A stretch of DNA of 49,415 nt from CAYGLV01 sp964351025. Lineage in GTDB: Bacteria; Actinomycetota; Thermoleophilia; Gaiellales; Gaiellaceae. The position numbers were made by a program, and so were the translations under genes. How positions within the stretch are numbered: position 1 is the first letter of the stretch; every line of letters starts with the position of its first letter. The notes beneath the pieces were generated by a model. It saw only the letters and a list, made by a program, of their open reading frames with translations, was not told the origin of the DNA and ran no database searches. Shown one piece after another: positions 24,920-33,096 of the stretch. The DNA lies in contig CAYGLV010000012.1 of assembly GCA_964351025.1 (NCBI GenBank), positions 1-49,415 on the forward strand, given 5' to 3'.

Positions 24920-25648
24920 CTACTGCGGCGTGTCGGCTCCGCCCGGCGTGTTTGCGAGCCCGCACTCCATGCAGTCCGCCTCGACCGTCCAGCGCGTGCG
25001 CCGTCCAAGGGGCTCCGGCTTGATTCCCCGGCGGGCGAGCTCGCCGGAGATGACGGATTCGCCGAGCCGCGCGAGCGCGGCGTAGAAAGAGGACGTGGTC
25101 TTCAGCTCGAGCTCGCGGCAGAACGTAGGCAGCCAGCGTCCCACGTGGTCGCGGAGGAAGGTGTCCTCGATCTCACTGCACGTGGCCGCGGCGCCGTTCT
25201 CCTGCTCGGCCTCGAGAGCAAGCCGTTTGGCACCGAGGAAGGCGAGGAACTCGAGCTCGCAGCCGGCGTGGTCGACCCGTTCGGCTGCCGGGCCATGTGC
25301 CTCGGCGCCGAAGGCACGGTAGAAGCCGGCGACATCGGCCATCTGGCGCGTGTGCCGGAAGGGATCGCCCTCGTAGCTGCCCTCGTACGGCGGCACGGCG
25401 ACCTCGCCGCCGAAGAGCGCCTGGTAGGCGCAGGCAAGCTCCTGTACCGAGTCGCCCGGGCCGAGCGCGGCGAGCAGCTCGACCAGCGCCCGGGCCGTTG
25501 GGTCGCCGCGGCCCTCGGCTCGCTCGAGGAGGGCTTCCCCGAGTGCCTCGATCTCGGCGAGGGTCTCTTCGTCGGGGGCGGTGAACCCGAGCGAGAGCAG
25601 CCGCCAGGTCGCGACCAGCTCGACGCCCTCGCCCGTCGCCGTGCTCAC
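24920..25648 (-). CDS. TorD/NarJ-family molybdoenzyme chaperone
   Basis: 242 residues, mostly helical. The family segment is VPPYEGSYEGDPFRHTRQMADVAGFYRAFG (read as two parts), with ERVDHAGCELEFLAFL, and DHVGRWLPTFCRELE near the C-terminus. Such chaperones bind the Tat signal and apo-form of the catalytic subunit during cofactor insertion, in the cytoplasm. It is the last gene of the minus-strand molybdoenzyme operon, the usual position for the delta/D subunit. A C-terminal CMECG segment could bind metal; its role is unknown. GTG 25648 is the right edge of the long copy of the foldback element. Confidence 0.85.
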   Translation of the reverse strand: MSTATGEGVELVATWRLLSLGFTAPDEETLAEIEALGEALLERAEGRGDPTARALVELLAALGPGDSVQELACAYQALFGGEVAVPPYEGSYEGDPFRHTRQMADVAGFYRAFGAEAHGPAAERVDHAGCELEFLAFLGAKRLALEAEQENGAAATCSEIEDTFLRDHVGRWLPTFCRELELKTTSSFYAALARLGESVISGELARRGIKPEPLGRRTRWTVEADCMECGLANTPGGADTPQ

Positions 25649-25827
25649 GCGCGTCCCTCGCCGGCGTCGGCTCCCGCCGGGCAGAGCCCGGCTCCGCCGC
25701 CGCCTGACGCCGCTCGCGGCACCGTGCTCTCCGGGGCCGTACTACCCGTACTGTCCCCTCCGGCCCGGCACCGCGAGCAGCGCCCGAGGAACGCGCGGGC
25801 GGAGGGGGTCGATTCAGGGCGTCTCAC
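25643..25827 (-). repeat. Intergenic foldback element, long copy
   Basis: 185 bp on the minus strand between the haem-subunit stop (TGA 25824-25826) and the chaperone start (GTG 25648). Its first 48 bp and last 27 bp match the short element at 12831-12905 (44/48 and 27/27). An extra 110 bp in the centre has its own inverted repeat, with GCTCGCGGTGCCG pairing imperfectly with CGGTGCCGCGAGC. The strand is open from GTG 25827 to TGA 25645 (60 codons, beginning MRRPESTPSAR, with a CSRC pair), overlapping GTGA at both ends. Confidence 0.75.
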
Positions 25828-26720
25828 GCGGTTGCCTCGAGCCCGAGGGTCAGCCAGCCGGCGATGTGCTTGCGCCCCCCGCGGTTGCCATCGGCGCCCT
25901 CCCAGACGGCGAACGCGATCGGCCACTGCGTGTCGGGCCTCAACGGGTCGCCCGCCTCGGGACGCTCGAGCGCCATGGCCATGGCGACCTTCCACCGCCC
26001 GCCCTCGTGGATCGCGCCGCCTCGCGCGCTCTGCGTGGCGACGTGCGTGACCGTGCCGAAGCCCTCGGCCACGATCTCCTCGACCGCCGTCTTGCGCGCG
26101 GTGTTCGAGACCGGGTTTCCGACCGCGCGCCCGGGCCAGTACGGGAGCGCGTCGGCAGCGCTGAGGATGTCGTCGGGCATGATGTCGTGCACGACGCGGG
26201 GGTAGATTTGGTCGACGCCGGTCTTGCCCGCGAGGTCACGCTGCCACGTCGCCCGCCACTGGAGCACATGGACGGGCGCGCCGGGCCCACCCATCGTGAT
26301 CGGCGGTGTCGTGCCGGCCCGGGCCGGGAGCTGGACGGCGACTCCGTCGTGGAAGACGTCGATCCCGTCCAGGTCGTCTCGGTCGGCGTCGTCCCACTCG
26401 AGCAGGAGTCCGAGCTCCTTGCCGTTGTGGAGCGCGCGCGCGACGAGCTCGCGGATCGTCCCCTCCTGGAGGAACGGCTGGGCGATCTGCTGGGGCTGGA
26501 GCGGCACGATGATCGGGTCGGCGTGGCGCCAGTCGACGCTGCCGGGATCGTCGCCCGGCAGCTCGCCGTCGCGGAAGCGGGCCGTCAGCTCGCTCGACAC
26601 CACGGCCGGTTTTCCGGGCCTCAGTTTGAGCGCGACGCCTGCGACCGCCGCCGAGCCGGCGACGAGACCGGCGCCCCCGATGAGGACCGCCTGCTTCCTG
26701 GTGATTCCGCCTTCGCTCAT
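25824..26720 (-). CDS. Ethylbenzene dehydrogenase-type haem b subunit (gamma-like)
   Basis: 298 residues. An N-terminal hydrophobic segment (KQAVLIGGAGLVAGSAAVAG, about residues 9-28) is a signal or anchor. The rest is a beta-rich domain like the EB_dh/SerC/ClrC/DdhC haem subunits that take electrons to or from the iron-sulfur subunit: DWRHADPIIVPLQPQQIAQP, LGLLLEWDDADRDDLDGIDVF (two blocks), and WKVAMAMALERPEAGD near the C-terminus, ending FAVWEGADGNRGGRKHIAGW. In known relatives the haem is held by Met and Lys; the likely positions here need alignment. It lies 7 bases after the beta subunit gene. Confidence 0.8.
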   Translation of the reverse strand: MSEGGITRKQAVLIGGAGLVAGSAAVAGVALKLRPGKPAVVSSELTARFRDGELPGDDPGSVDWRHADPIIVPLQPQQIAQPFLQEGTIRELVARALHNGKELGLLLEWDDADRDDLDGIDVFHDGVAVQLPARAGTTPPITMGGPGAPVHVLQWRATWQRDLAGKTGVDQIYPRVVHDIMPDDILSAADALPYWPGRAVGNPVSNTARKTAVEEIVAEGFGTVTHVATQSARGGAIHEGGRWKVAMAMALERPEAGDPLRPDTQWPIAFAVWEGADGNRGGRKHIAGWLTLGLEATA

Positions 26721-26727
26721 CTCCGCC

Positions 26728-27876
26728 TCATGTGTTGTGCAGGAAGCCGGTTGCGGGTTCGCCTTGCAGCTCGGTCGCGAACTCGAGCGGCCGGACGAAG
26801 GTCGGCTCCGTCAGCGGCACCGCGATGATCTCCCGGCCCTCGTCGTCGTAGCCGCGCGCGACGCCGCCTGCGACGTCGAACGTGCTGATGATCCGTTCCG
26901 TCGCACCGAAGAGCATCAGCAGCCCGAGCAGCTCCGGGTCGTCCTTAGCGTTCTTGTACGTCTCGATCGCCGCCGGGACGCCGGGCCCGAACATCTGCTC
27001 GAGGTACTCCGGGGGAACGTGCACCGGCGGGATGTAGTAGACGTTCGGCTCGAGCCCGAGCTGCGGATAGAGCGGCAGCGCGAGCTTACGGATGTGGATC
27101 AGGAAGTCGGCCGGCTTGCGCGGGTCTGCCTGCTCCGGAGTCGAGACGTAGTTCGTCAGGCGCAGCTTGCCGATGCAGGACGTCGTGCACTGCGTCTGCA
27201 GGCCCTGCTCGAGCTTTGGATAGCAGCCGATGCACTTCTCGCTCACGCGCGTTTCGAGGTTGAACATCGTCTTCTTGTACGGGCAGGCGGTGAGGCACTC
27301 CTGGTAGCCGCGGCAGCGCGTCTGGTCGACGAGCACGATCCCGTCCTCGGGGCGCTTGTAGATCGCCTGGCGCGGGCAGGCCGCCACGCACGCCGGGTAC
27401 GTGCAGTGGTTGCAGATCCGCTGCAGGTAGTACATCCACATGTCCGCGTGGGGTGTGTCGGGGATGTACGTGGTCTCGCCGGCGACGCCGGTGGGCTCGT
27501 CTTCGCCGAGGTTCGGGTGGTTCCAGTCGGCCTCGTCGGGCGTCCAGCCGAGCACCTTCTCGCCTTCGGGCGCGGCCTCGAAGATCGTCGTGCCGGCGTA
27601 GGTGTCGCCGTCCCAGCTCTGCTGCCCGAGGAGGTCGAGCACGTTGACGTCCCAGCCGGTCGGGTAGAAGCCGAAAGGCTTCGTCTCGATGTTGTTCCAG
27701 AGCATGTACTCCTGGCCCTTGCCCCAGGTCCACGTGCTCTTGCACGCGATCGTGCAGCTCTGGCAGGCGATGCACTTGTTGGTGTCCATCACCATGCAGA
27801 ACTGCTTCTCGGGCCGCGGCGCGTCGTACGGGTACTCCATCGCCCGCCCGAGCTGCCAGTTGCGCACCTTCGCCAC
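26728..27876 (-). CDS. NarH-like iron-sulfur (beta) subunit of molybdoenzyme
   Basis: 382 residues. It carries electrons between the catalytic subunit and the haem subunit. Four Cys clusters are visible: CIACQSCTIACK (35-45), CNHCTYPACVAACP (155-167), CRGYQECLTACPYKK (188-198) and CIGC...CTTSC (215, 218, 230, 234). In the third cluster Tyr replaces one Cys, as Trp does in NarH, so one [3Fe-4S] and three [4Fe-4S] clusters are expected. GTG 27876 lies 2 bases after the alpha stop; an ATG 12 codons later (27840) is the alternative start. No signal peptide is present, so it probably crosses the membrane with the Tat-tagged alpha subunit. Confidence 0.92.
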   Translation of the reverse strand: MAKVRNWQLGRAMEYPYDAPRPEKQFCMVMDTNKCIACQSCTIACKSTWTWGKGQEYMLWNNIETKPFGFYPTGWDVNVLDLLGQQSWDGDTYAGTTIFEAAPEGEKVLGWTPDEADWNHPNLGEDEPTGVAGETTYIPDTPHADMWMYYLQRICNHCTYPACVAACPRQAIYKRPEDGIVLVDQTRCRGYQECLTACPYKKTMFNLETRVSEKCIGCYPKLEQGLQTQCTTSCIGKLRLTNYVSTPEQADPRKPADFLIHIRKLALPLYPQLGLEPNVYYIPPVHVPPEYLEQMFGPGVPAAIETYKNAKDDPELLGLLMLFGATERIISTFDVAGGVARGYDDEGREIIAVPLTEPTFVRPLEFATELQGEPATGFLHNT

Positions 27877-27878
27877 GG

Positions 27879-30800
27879 TCAGCTCTGCTTCTTCCGCGCC
27901 ACGAAGTCGCCTTTGAGGTAGGCCGTCAGGGCCGGGGAGGGCGCCTGTGGGCGAAGGCCGAGCAGGACGGGCCGCCACAGCCCGGTGCCGCCGAGGCCGC
28001 CGTCCTCGGCCTTCTCGACCTTGACGAAGGACTCCTTCGGCGCGCCGGAGGGCGAGTGGACGTCTGCCTCGAACCCCTTGCCGATGACCTGGCCGAAGTA
28101 GTTCTTCCGGGTCATCGACTCGGTCATCTGCGTCGGCCGGAGATACGCGCGCGTGCCCGACTGATGGCTGCCGTGGCGGAAGAGCGAGACGTAGTTCGTC
28201 TGCGGGTTCTTGGCGGGCCCGTCCGGGTTGTCCTTCTTCGCCTGTACCGTCCCCGGCGTCGCCGCGTACATGTTGAACCACGTGCGGATGACCCCGGGGG
28301 GCATGCCCGGGTAGACGCGGACGCGCATCATCACGCGGGCGACCTCGTAGTACGGGTCGTCCTTCTTCCAGCCACGGTACGGCCGGTCCGCCGGGTCGGC
28401 GTCGAGCCAGGCGTAGTCGCCCTCGTTGAGCTCGAGCTCCTTCGCGTCGCCGGGGTTCATCTCCATATAGGCCTCGCCTGTCCACGGCGTCCGCGGGTCG
28501 CGCCGGTAGATGTCCCCGAACGGCCCGAAGAGCATCGAGATCCAGTCGGAGTCCACCGCTGTCGAGTGCGCGCCCCAGCGGTACTTCGGCGTCTGGAAGA
28601 TGAAGCGGAAGGCATCGTTGGCCTCGTTCAGCGGGTGCCTCGTCTTCGCCAGCTCCGCCCAGCTGTGGACGACGTTGCGCACCTGCCGCGTCTCGACGTC
28701 GCGCTGGTCCTCGGGGATGCCGTAGTCCTTCGGGGTCCGCGGCCTGATGGACGGGTGATGCTTGTTCGAGAGGATCGCGTTCGGCTCGTACATGGTCGCG
28801 TCCACGGGCTCGCGCCAGACCGGCAGCGACTCGCCGGCGTCGCGCCATTCCGGCTCGGGTCGGTAGAACTCGAGCCGGCCGGTCGGCGTGTACCAGGGTT
28901 TGTCCTCCTGGCGCTGCTCCCAGCCCGCGTGGCGCGGGTAGGTGCGGTTGTTCATCAGCGCGGGGATCCCCCGCTGACAGCTTTCGTGCAGCTCGCTGAA
29001 GCGGATGCCGCGGGTCGCGTTCGAGCCGTCGAGGATCCGTTGCAGGTACGGCGAAGGATCGCCGTCGAGCACGCCCTGCCAGTAGTCGGCCATCCGCGGC
29101 TCGCCGAGCTCGCGTCCGAGCTCGACCGCCACGCCAGCGAGGATCTGGTAATCGGAGCGTGAGTCGTGGATCCGAGCCAGCTTCGTCGTCGGGAAAGCGA
29201 GCAGGAACGGGTTCGTGCAGCTCGCCGTCATGTCGGGCTGCTGGAACTCCGCCCAGGAGTCGGCCGGGAAGACGATGTCGGAGTACTCGCAGGAGCTCGT
29301 CCACCACCACTCGTTGCAGAAGACGGCCTCCTGCTTGGGCAGTGTGTTCTTGACCAGGTCGAACGACCATTTCGCGTTGCCGAGCAGCGAGTTCGAGTTG
29401 CCGAACCAGAGCAGCTTCGTCGGGGTCGGCATGTGGCTCGCGCCGGTGATCATCTCCTTGCCCGCCTTGAGCGGCCGCTCGCCGTAGTTCCAGTAGTGGG
29501 CCGATTCGGCCTTGTAGTACTTCTTCACCCGCGCCGGCTTCGTGAGGTCGAGCTCGATGTCGAACGGGTCCTCGAGGATCCACTGCGGCATCGCCTGGAA
29601 GAGCGAGCCGCGGTAGTTGCCGGCATAGCTGCCGACGTTGCCGGTCAGGTGGCCGACGTTGTCGGTGAGCGCGGCGACGAGGAAGTGGACGCGGCCGAAG
29701 AGGTCGGCGTTGAAGTAGTGGTTCGGGCCCATCCCCGCCGCGAGCAGCGTGTGGCGCTTGTTGGCGGCCAACTGGCGCGCGAGGCTCTTGATCGCCTGTG
29801 GCGGCACGCGAGTCAGCTCCGAGGTCGTCTTCAGGTCGAAGTTGTCGTCGAGGTACTGCTTCAGCAGGTCGAAGACGGGCCGGGCCTTCACCGTCGTGCC
29901 GTCGGCGAGCGTCACGTCGAACTCGCCGGTGAGCGCCGCATCGGTCTTCATTCCGGCTCCGACCATGTCTCGCGTGACGACAGCCGGCTTGCGCCTCCGG
30001 CGGTCCCAGACGACGAAGTCGCCCCACTGCGCGCGCAACTCGTTCGGGACGATCTGCTTGCCGACGGTGAACGGCGGCGGCGGCGGGTTGCCCTTGATCT
30101 CTGCATCGGGCTTGAGCGTGATGTAGTTGGACAGCTTGGCGGGCTCGTACCCCTTGACGAGGTCGCGCGCGCTCAGCCGCTCGCCGGTGTCCATGCGCAC
30201 GAGCAGCGGCAGGTCGGTGCGCTCGAGCACCGCCTTGCGGTCGTAGGCGCGCTTGGCGATCAGCTCGCGCGCCACGCCGAGCAGGAGCGCCGTGTCGGTG
30301 CCGGGTCGCAGCACGATCAGCTCGTCGGCCTTGTTCGCCGTGGGCATGTAGTCGGCGCTGATCACGATCGTGCGCGTGCCCTTCAGGCGTGCGTCGCCGA
30401 GCCAGTGGCCGTCCGGCATCTTCGTGCAGATCCAGTTCATCCCGATCAGCACGACGAGCTTCGCGTGCTCGGCGGCGAAGAGGTCGAAGTCCACGGTCTG
30501 GCTGCCCGTCACCATCGGGTGCCCCGGCGGCAGGTCGGTGTGCCACGCGTAGTTGTCGAAGCCGCGGCTGCCGACGATCTCCTCCTGCGGGGCCTCCGGG
30601 CGCACCTTGCGGTCGAGCAACGCGAGCATGTTGGCGAAGCGGTAGAAGCCGAAGACCCGCCCGACGCCGAGCAGCGGCATGCCGCCGCGCATCTTGATCG
30701 CCTGCACGCCGGCTCCGTGCATCGCCTCGACCATGGCCGGCTCGTAGCCCTGTTCGAGGAGCTTCTCCGCGCCCTCGGCGCCGGTGTACGTCTCGGCGAC

Positions 30801-31397
30801 GTTGCGGAGCGCCTTCGCGGCGATGCCGTTCGCCTCGTCCCACGTCACCTTCAACCAGGAGTCCTCGCCTCGCTTTGTCGTGTCCATCTCCGGGCTGCCG
30901 TCAGCCTTACGCGGGAAGCCCGCGTCCGCCCAGGCCTTGAAGCCCGCGCGGATCATCGGCGCCTTGACCCGACGGTCGCCGTAGATGCGGCGGCCGAGCA
31001 CGAGCCCCTTCTGGCAGACCCGCGGATCCCAGCGATGGGAAGCCTGGTTGCCGGAGAGATCCTTGGCCTGCCCGTAGCCGTACGTCGGGCTGATGCGGAC
31101 GATCACGCCGTTCTTGAGGTGCGCTCGCAGAAGACAGTTGTGCGTGTCGTTGGGCGCGCAGGTGAAGACGAACGAGCCGTCCTCGGCGAACTGGTCGCGG
31201 TAGACGCGCTCCCAGTCGCGGCTCGGGAAGACGGTCAGCGGGTTCGAGATCGCAACCGGCTTCTGCTCGGTGCCTGCTGCGCCGTGGGCGGAAGAGAGGT
31301 AACGCGCAGGGAGAAGGAGGTCTCCCAGCGCCGCGCCCGATCCGACCGCTACGGCCCGCTGGAGAAGTTGGCGACGAGACAGCCGGCTCACGCGCAC
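27879..31397 (-). CDS. NarG-type molybdopterin oxidoreductase catalytic (alpha) subunit, Tat-exported
   Basis: 1172 residues. The Tat signal is RLSRRQLLQRAVAVGSGAAL at residues 5-24. A type II DMSO-reductase family fold is indicated by HTDLPPGHP, whose Asp287 aligns with the molybdenum ligand Asp222 of NarG. AGMGPNHYFNADLFGRVHFL and TPKYRWGAHSTAVDSDW, like NarG's TPHQKWGIHST, add support. The FS0 cluster ligands differ from NarG: aligned on the KNG block, NarG His-Cys-Cys-Cys becomes Cys80-Asp84-Cys88-Cys128. The substrate is not fixed by sequence; nitrate, nitrite, chlorate, selenate or a hydrocarbon are all used by relatives. GTG 31397 is the start, GTG 31391 the alternative. Confidence 0.9.
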   Translation of the reverse strand: MRVSRLSRRQLLQRAVAVGSGAALGDLLLPARYLSSAHGAAGTEQKPVAISNPLTVFPSRDWERVYRDQFAEDGSFVFTCAPNDTHNCLLRAHLKNGVIVRISPTYGYGQAKDLSGNQASHRWDPRVCQKGLVLGRRIYGDRRVKAPMIRAGFKAWADAGFPRKADGSPEMDTTKRGEDSWLKVTWDEANGIAAKALRNVAETYTGAEGAEKLLEQGYEPAMVEAMHGAGVQAIKMRGGMPLLGVGRVFGFYRFANMLALLDRKVRPEAPQEEIVGSRGFDNYAWHTDLPPGHPMVTGSQTVDFDLFAAEHAKLVVLIGMNWICTKMPDGHWLGDARLKGTRTIVISADYMPTANKADELIVLRPGTDTALLLGVARELIAKRAYDRKAVLERTDLPLLVRMDTGERLSARDLVKGYEPAKLSNYITLKPDAEIKGNPPPPPFTVGKQIVPNELRAQWGDFVVWDRRRRKPAVVTRDMVGAGMKTDAALTGEFDVTLADGTTVKARPVFDLLKQYLDDNFDLKTTSELTRVPPQAIKSLARQLAANKRHTLLAAGMGPNHYFNADLFGRVHFLVAALTDNVGHLTGNVGSYAGNYRGSLFQAMPQWILEDPFDIELDLTKPARVKKYYKAESAHYWNYGERPLKAGKEMITGASHMPTPTKLLWFGNSNSLLGNAKWSFDLVKNTLPKQEAVFCNEWWWTSSCEYSDIVFPADSWAEFQQPDMTASCTNPFLLAFPTTKLARIHDSRSDYQILAGVAVELGRELGEPRMADYWQGVLDGDPSPYLQRILDGSNATRGIRFSELHESCQRGIPALMNNRTYPRHAGWEQRQEDKPWYTPTGRLEFYRPEPEWRDAGESLPVWREPVDATMYEPNAILSNKHHPSIRPRTPKDYGIPEDQRDVETRQVRNVVHSWAELAKTRHPLNEANDAFRFIFQTPKYRWGAHSTAVDSDWISMLFGPFGDIYRRDPRTPWTGEAYMEMNPGDAKELELNEGDYAWLDADPADRPYRGWKKDDPYYEVARVMMRVRVYPGMPPGVIRTWFNMYAATPGTVQAKKDNPDGPAKNPQTNYVSLFRHGSHQSGTRAYLRPTQMTESMTRKNYFGQVIGKGFEADVHSPSGAPKESFVKVEKAEDGGLGGTGLWRPVLLGLRPQAPSPALTAYLKGDFVARKKQS

Positions 31398-31540
31398 CGC
31401 TTAACTCTCGTGGCCCCTCGCCGTCGACACATCGGAGCCGAGCCGCAACCTGAATCCGTACTTTCCCCGGAAGCGCGCGTTTGGGGATCGTGCAGACGGC
31501 TCTGTGCGCGAGCGGCGTCCGCTCGGCGGGCGTCTCCTAG

Positions 31541-31546
31541 TAAGGT
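31541..31546 (+). promoter_or_regulatory. -10 box TAAGGT, probable leaderless promoter
   Basis: TAAGGT is 7 bases before ATG 31554. No Shine-Dalgarno is seen. Confidence 0.5.
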
Positions 31547-31553
31547 AGGCCCC

Positions 31554-32612
31554 ATGAGTTATGCCCTCGCACGGAATGCGACCTCACCGTCGCTCGATGC
31601 CTTTGCGGAGGAACTGGCGCGCGCGCTCGAGCGCGCGGGCTTCCAGCCGTCAGCCTCCGGCGACCCGTCCGACGCCGACTTCGTCCTCAACCTCGTCGAC
31701 CCGGAGTCCCCGCGGGCCTTCCGCCGCAAGGCCAAGGGCACGTATTCGGCGACGCTCTACGAGCTGCCCGACGAGCCCGAAAACGTGCTCAAGTCGAGCT
31801 ACCCGCTGCTCGTCCGCTCGCTCGCGAACATCGTCATGCTCTACGTTCCCGGCAAGGCCGTCTGGTTCACGACGATGGAGCGCGGCACCTACAAGGTCGA
31901 GCCCGATGCCGACGAGGTGGTCGCACGGCTCGCACCGCTCGCCCGCTCGCGGCTCGTGATCGAGAACGACTTCCGCACCGACCTCGAGCCCGAGCTGTGG
32001 GGCGGTGACGACGTGACCGAGGACATCAAGGCCGCCGGCAAGCGGATGGGCGATCTCGATCTGCTCCCGGCCCCGTTCCCCATCGAGGAGTTGCTCGACG
32101 AGCGCGACCTGCGCCACGTGATGCGCCTCTACGGGGTCGGCGGACTCTCGTACGGCAATCTTTCCGCGCGGCTGGACGCCGAGCGCTTCTGGATGAGTGC
32201 GAGCGGCGTGGACAAGTCGGTGCTCGACGGCATCGGCCGCGACATCCTGCTCGTCTCCGGCTACGACGCCGTGAACGGGCGCATGGTGATCAGCGTGCCT
32301 CCGGCGGTCGAGCCGCGTCGCGTCTCGGTGGATGCGATCGAACACTGGATGATCTACCAGGCGCACCCGAACGTCGGGGCGATCCTCCACGTCCATGCGT
32401 GGGTCGAGGGGATCGCGGCGACGCAGATCAACTATCCGTGCGGAACCGAGGAACTGGCTCGGTCGGTCGCCGAGCTGATCGACCTGGAGCCCGATCCGGC
32501 GCACGCCGTGATCGGTCTGCGCAACCACGGCATCACGGCAACTGGTGACACTCTTGCGGAGATCCTCGACCGGATCGAACCGCGCGTGCTCCGCCAGATC
32601 CCGATGAACTGA
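31554..32612 (+). CDS. Class II aldolase/adducin-domain protein with extra N-terminal domain
   Basis: 352 residues. The last ~170 resemble class II aldolase/adducin proteins: GVGGLSYGNLSARLDAERFW, the metal-ligand segment ILHVHAWVEGIAA, and the second His in GLRNHGITATG. The first ~170 residues are a separate alpha/beta domain (DADFVLNLVDPESPRAFRRK, then GKAVWFTTMERGTYKVEPD) that I do not recognise. The catalytic role is unknown: sugar-phosphate aldolase, epimerase or decarboxylase are possible. It is divergent from the molybdoenzyme operon, with 156 bases between starts. A hairpin terminator covers the stop codon. Confidence 0.75.
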   Translation: MSYALARNATSPSLDAFAEELARALERAGFQPSASGDPSDADFVLNLVDPESPRAFRRKAKGTYSATLYELPDEPENVLKSSYPLLVRSLANIVMLYVPGKAVWFTTMERGTYKVEPDADEVVARLAPLARSRLVIENDFRTDLEPELWGGDDVTEDIKAAGKRMGDLDLLPAPFPIEELLDERDLRHVMRLYGVGGLSYGNLSARLDAERFWMSASGVDKSVLDGIGRDILLVSGYDAVNGRMVISVPPAVEPRRVSVDAIEHWMIYQAHPNVGAILHVHAWVEGIAATQINYPCGTEELARSVAELIDLEPDPAHAVIGLRNHGITATGDTLAEILDRIEPRVLRQIPMN

Positions 32613-32633
32613 GCGCCTTCGGCGCCCAGTTCA
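32605..32633. terminator. Hairpin terminator after the class II aldolase gene
   Basis: A 13-bp stem with one mismatch, TGAACTGAGCGCC, loop TTC, GGCGCCCAGTTCA. A short T-run (GGCTTTTTC) follows about 14 bases later on the plus strand. It lies between convergent genes and could serve both. Confidence 0.65.
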
Positions 32634-32670
32634 GAGGAAACGCGGCTTTTTCTCGAGCTTCGGCGTCTCT

Positions 32671-33096
32671 CTAGCGGAATCGGCCGCCGTCAGGCGGGCG
32701 AAGCCGCAGGGCAGTTGCGACCGCGAGGAGCGCGATCACAGCGTCGTTCGCGACGCACCAGCTGCAGACTGCGTCGATCACCGCGAGCTGGATCACGAGC
32801 AGGTAGATGCTGAAGGCGAGACCCCCCGCAGCGATTCCCGCTGCGAGCGCGCGCGAGCGCGGGCCGTCGAGCGCCGCCAGCGCGAGGACGGCGCCGTACC
32901 CGGCGAGCCCGAGCACCGACACGGGAATACCGGCGAGCTTCGCGTAGGCCGAGTCCTGGACCGCTTCGCAGCCGCCTCCCGTCAGGCAGAAGCCGAGGCT
33001 GTCGCCTCCATACCAGGAGTACGTCAAGTAGCCGGCGATCGCCGCTCCTGCGAGTGCGAGCGCGGCGACGGCGAGCCGCAGCGCTCGGTCGCTCAC
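32671..33096 (-). CDS. Vitamin K epoxide reductase (VKOR)-family membrane protein
   Basis: 141 residues with four predicted membrane segments. It re-oxidises a DsbA-like partner using quinone. The loop Cys pair lies in GFCLTGGGCEAVQDS and the redox CxxC in VCSWCVAND. The conserved Ser/Pro region is KLAGIPVSVLGLAGYG. GTG 33096 overlaps the stop of the DsbA-like gene, forming a two-gene oxidative-folding unit. Actinobacteria commonly use VKOR instead of DsbB. Confidence 0.9.
   Translation of the reverse strand: MSDRALRLAVAALALAGAAIAGYLTYSWYGGDSLGFCLTGGGCEAVQDSAYAKLAGIPVSVLGLAGYGAVLALAALDGPRSRALAAGIAAGGLAFSIYLLVIQLAVIDAVCSWCVANDAVIALLAVATALRLRPPDGGRFR

Noticed and set aside
26728..30843. A 1371-codon open frame on the minus strand ending with the NarH-like protein
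   Set aside because: Only the last ~380 codons look like protein; the rest is an out-of-frame Arg/Ala/Pro-rich shadow of the alpha subunit gene, as often happens in high-GC DNA.
31455..31471. CTGCGG-type site before the molybdoenzyme operon
   Set aside because: Only the TTT core and part of one arm match. It is mentioned as a weak possibility but not listed as a site.
29166..31553. A long plus-strand frame upstream of the class II aldolase
   Set aside because: It is antisense to the alpha subunit gene, and the -10 box and ATG at 31554 mark the real start.
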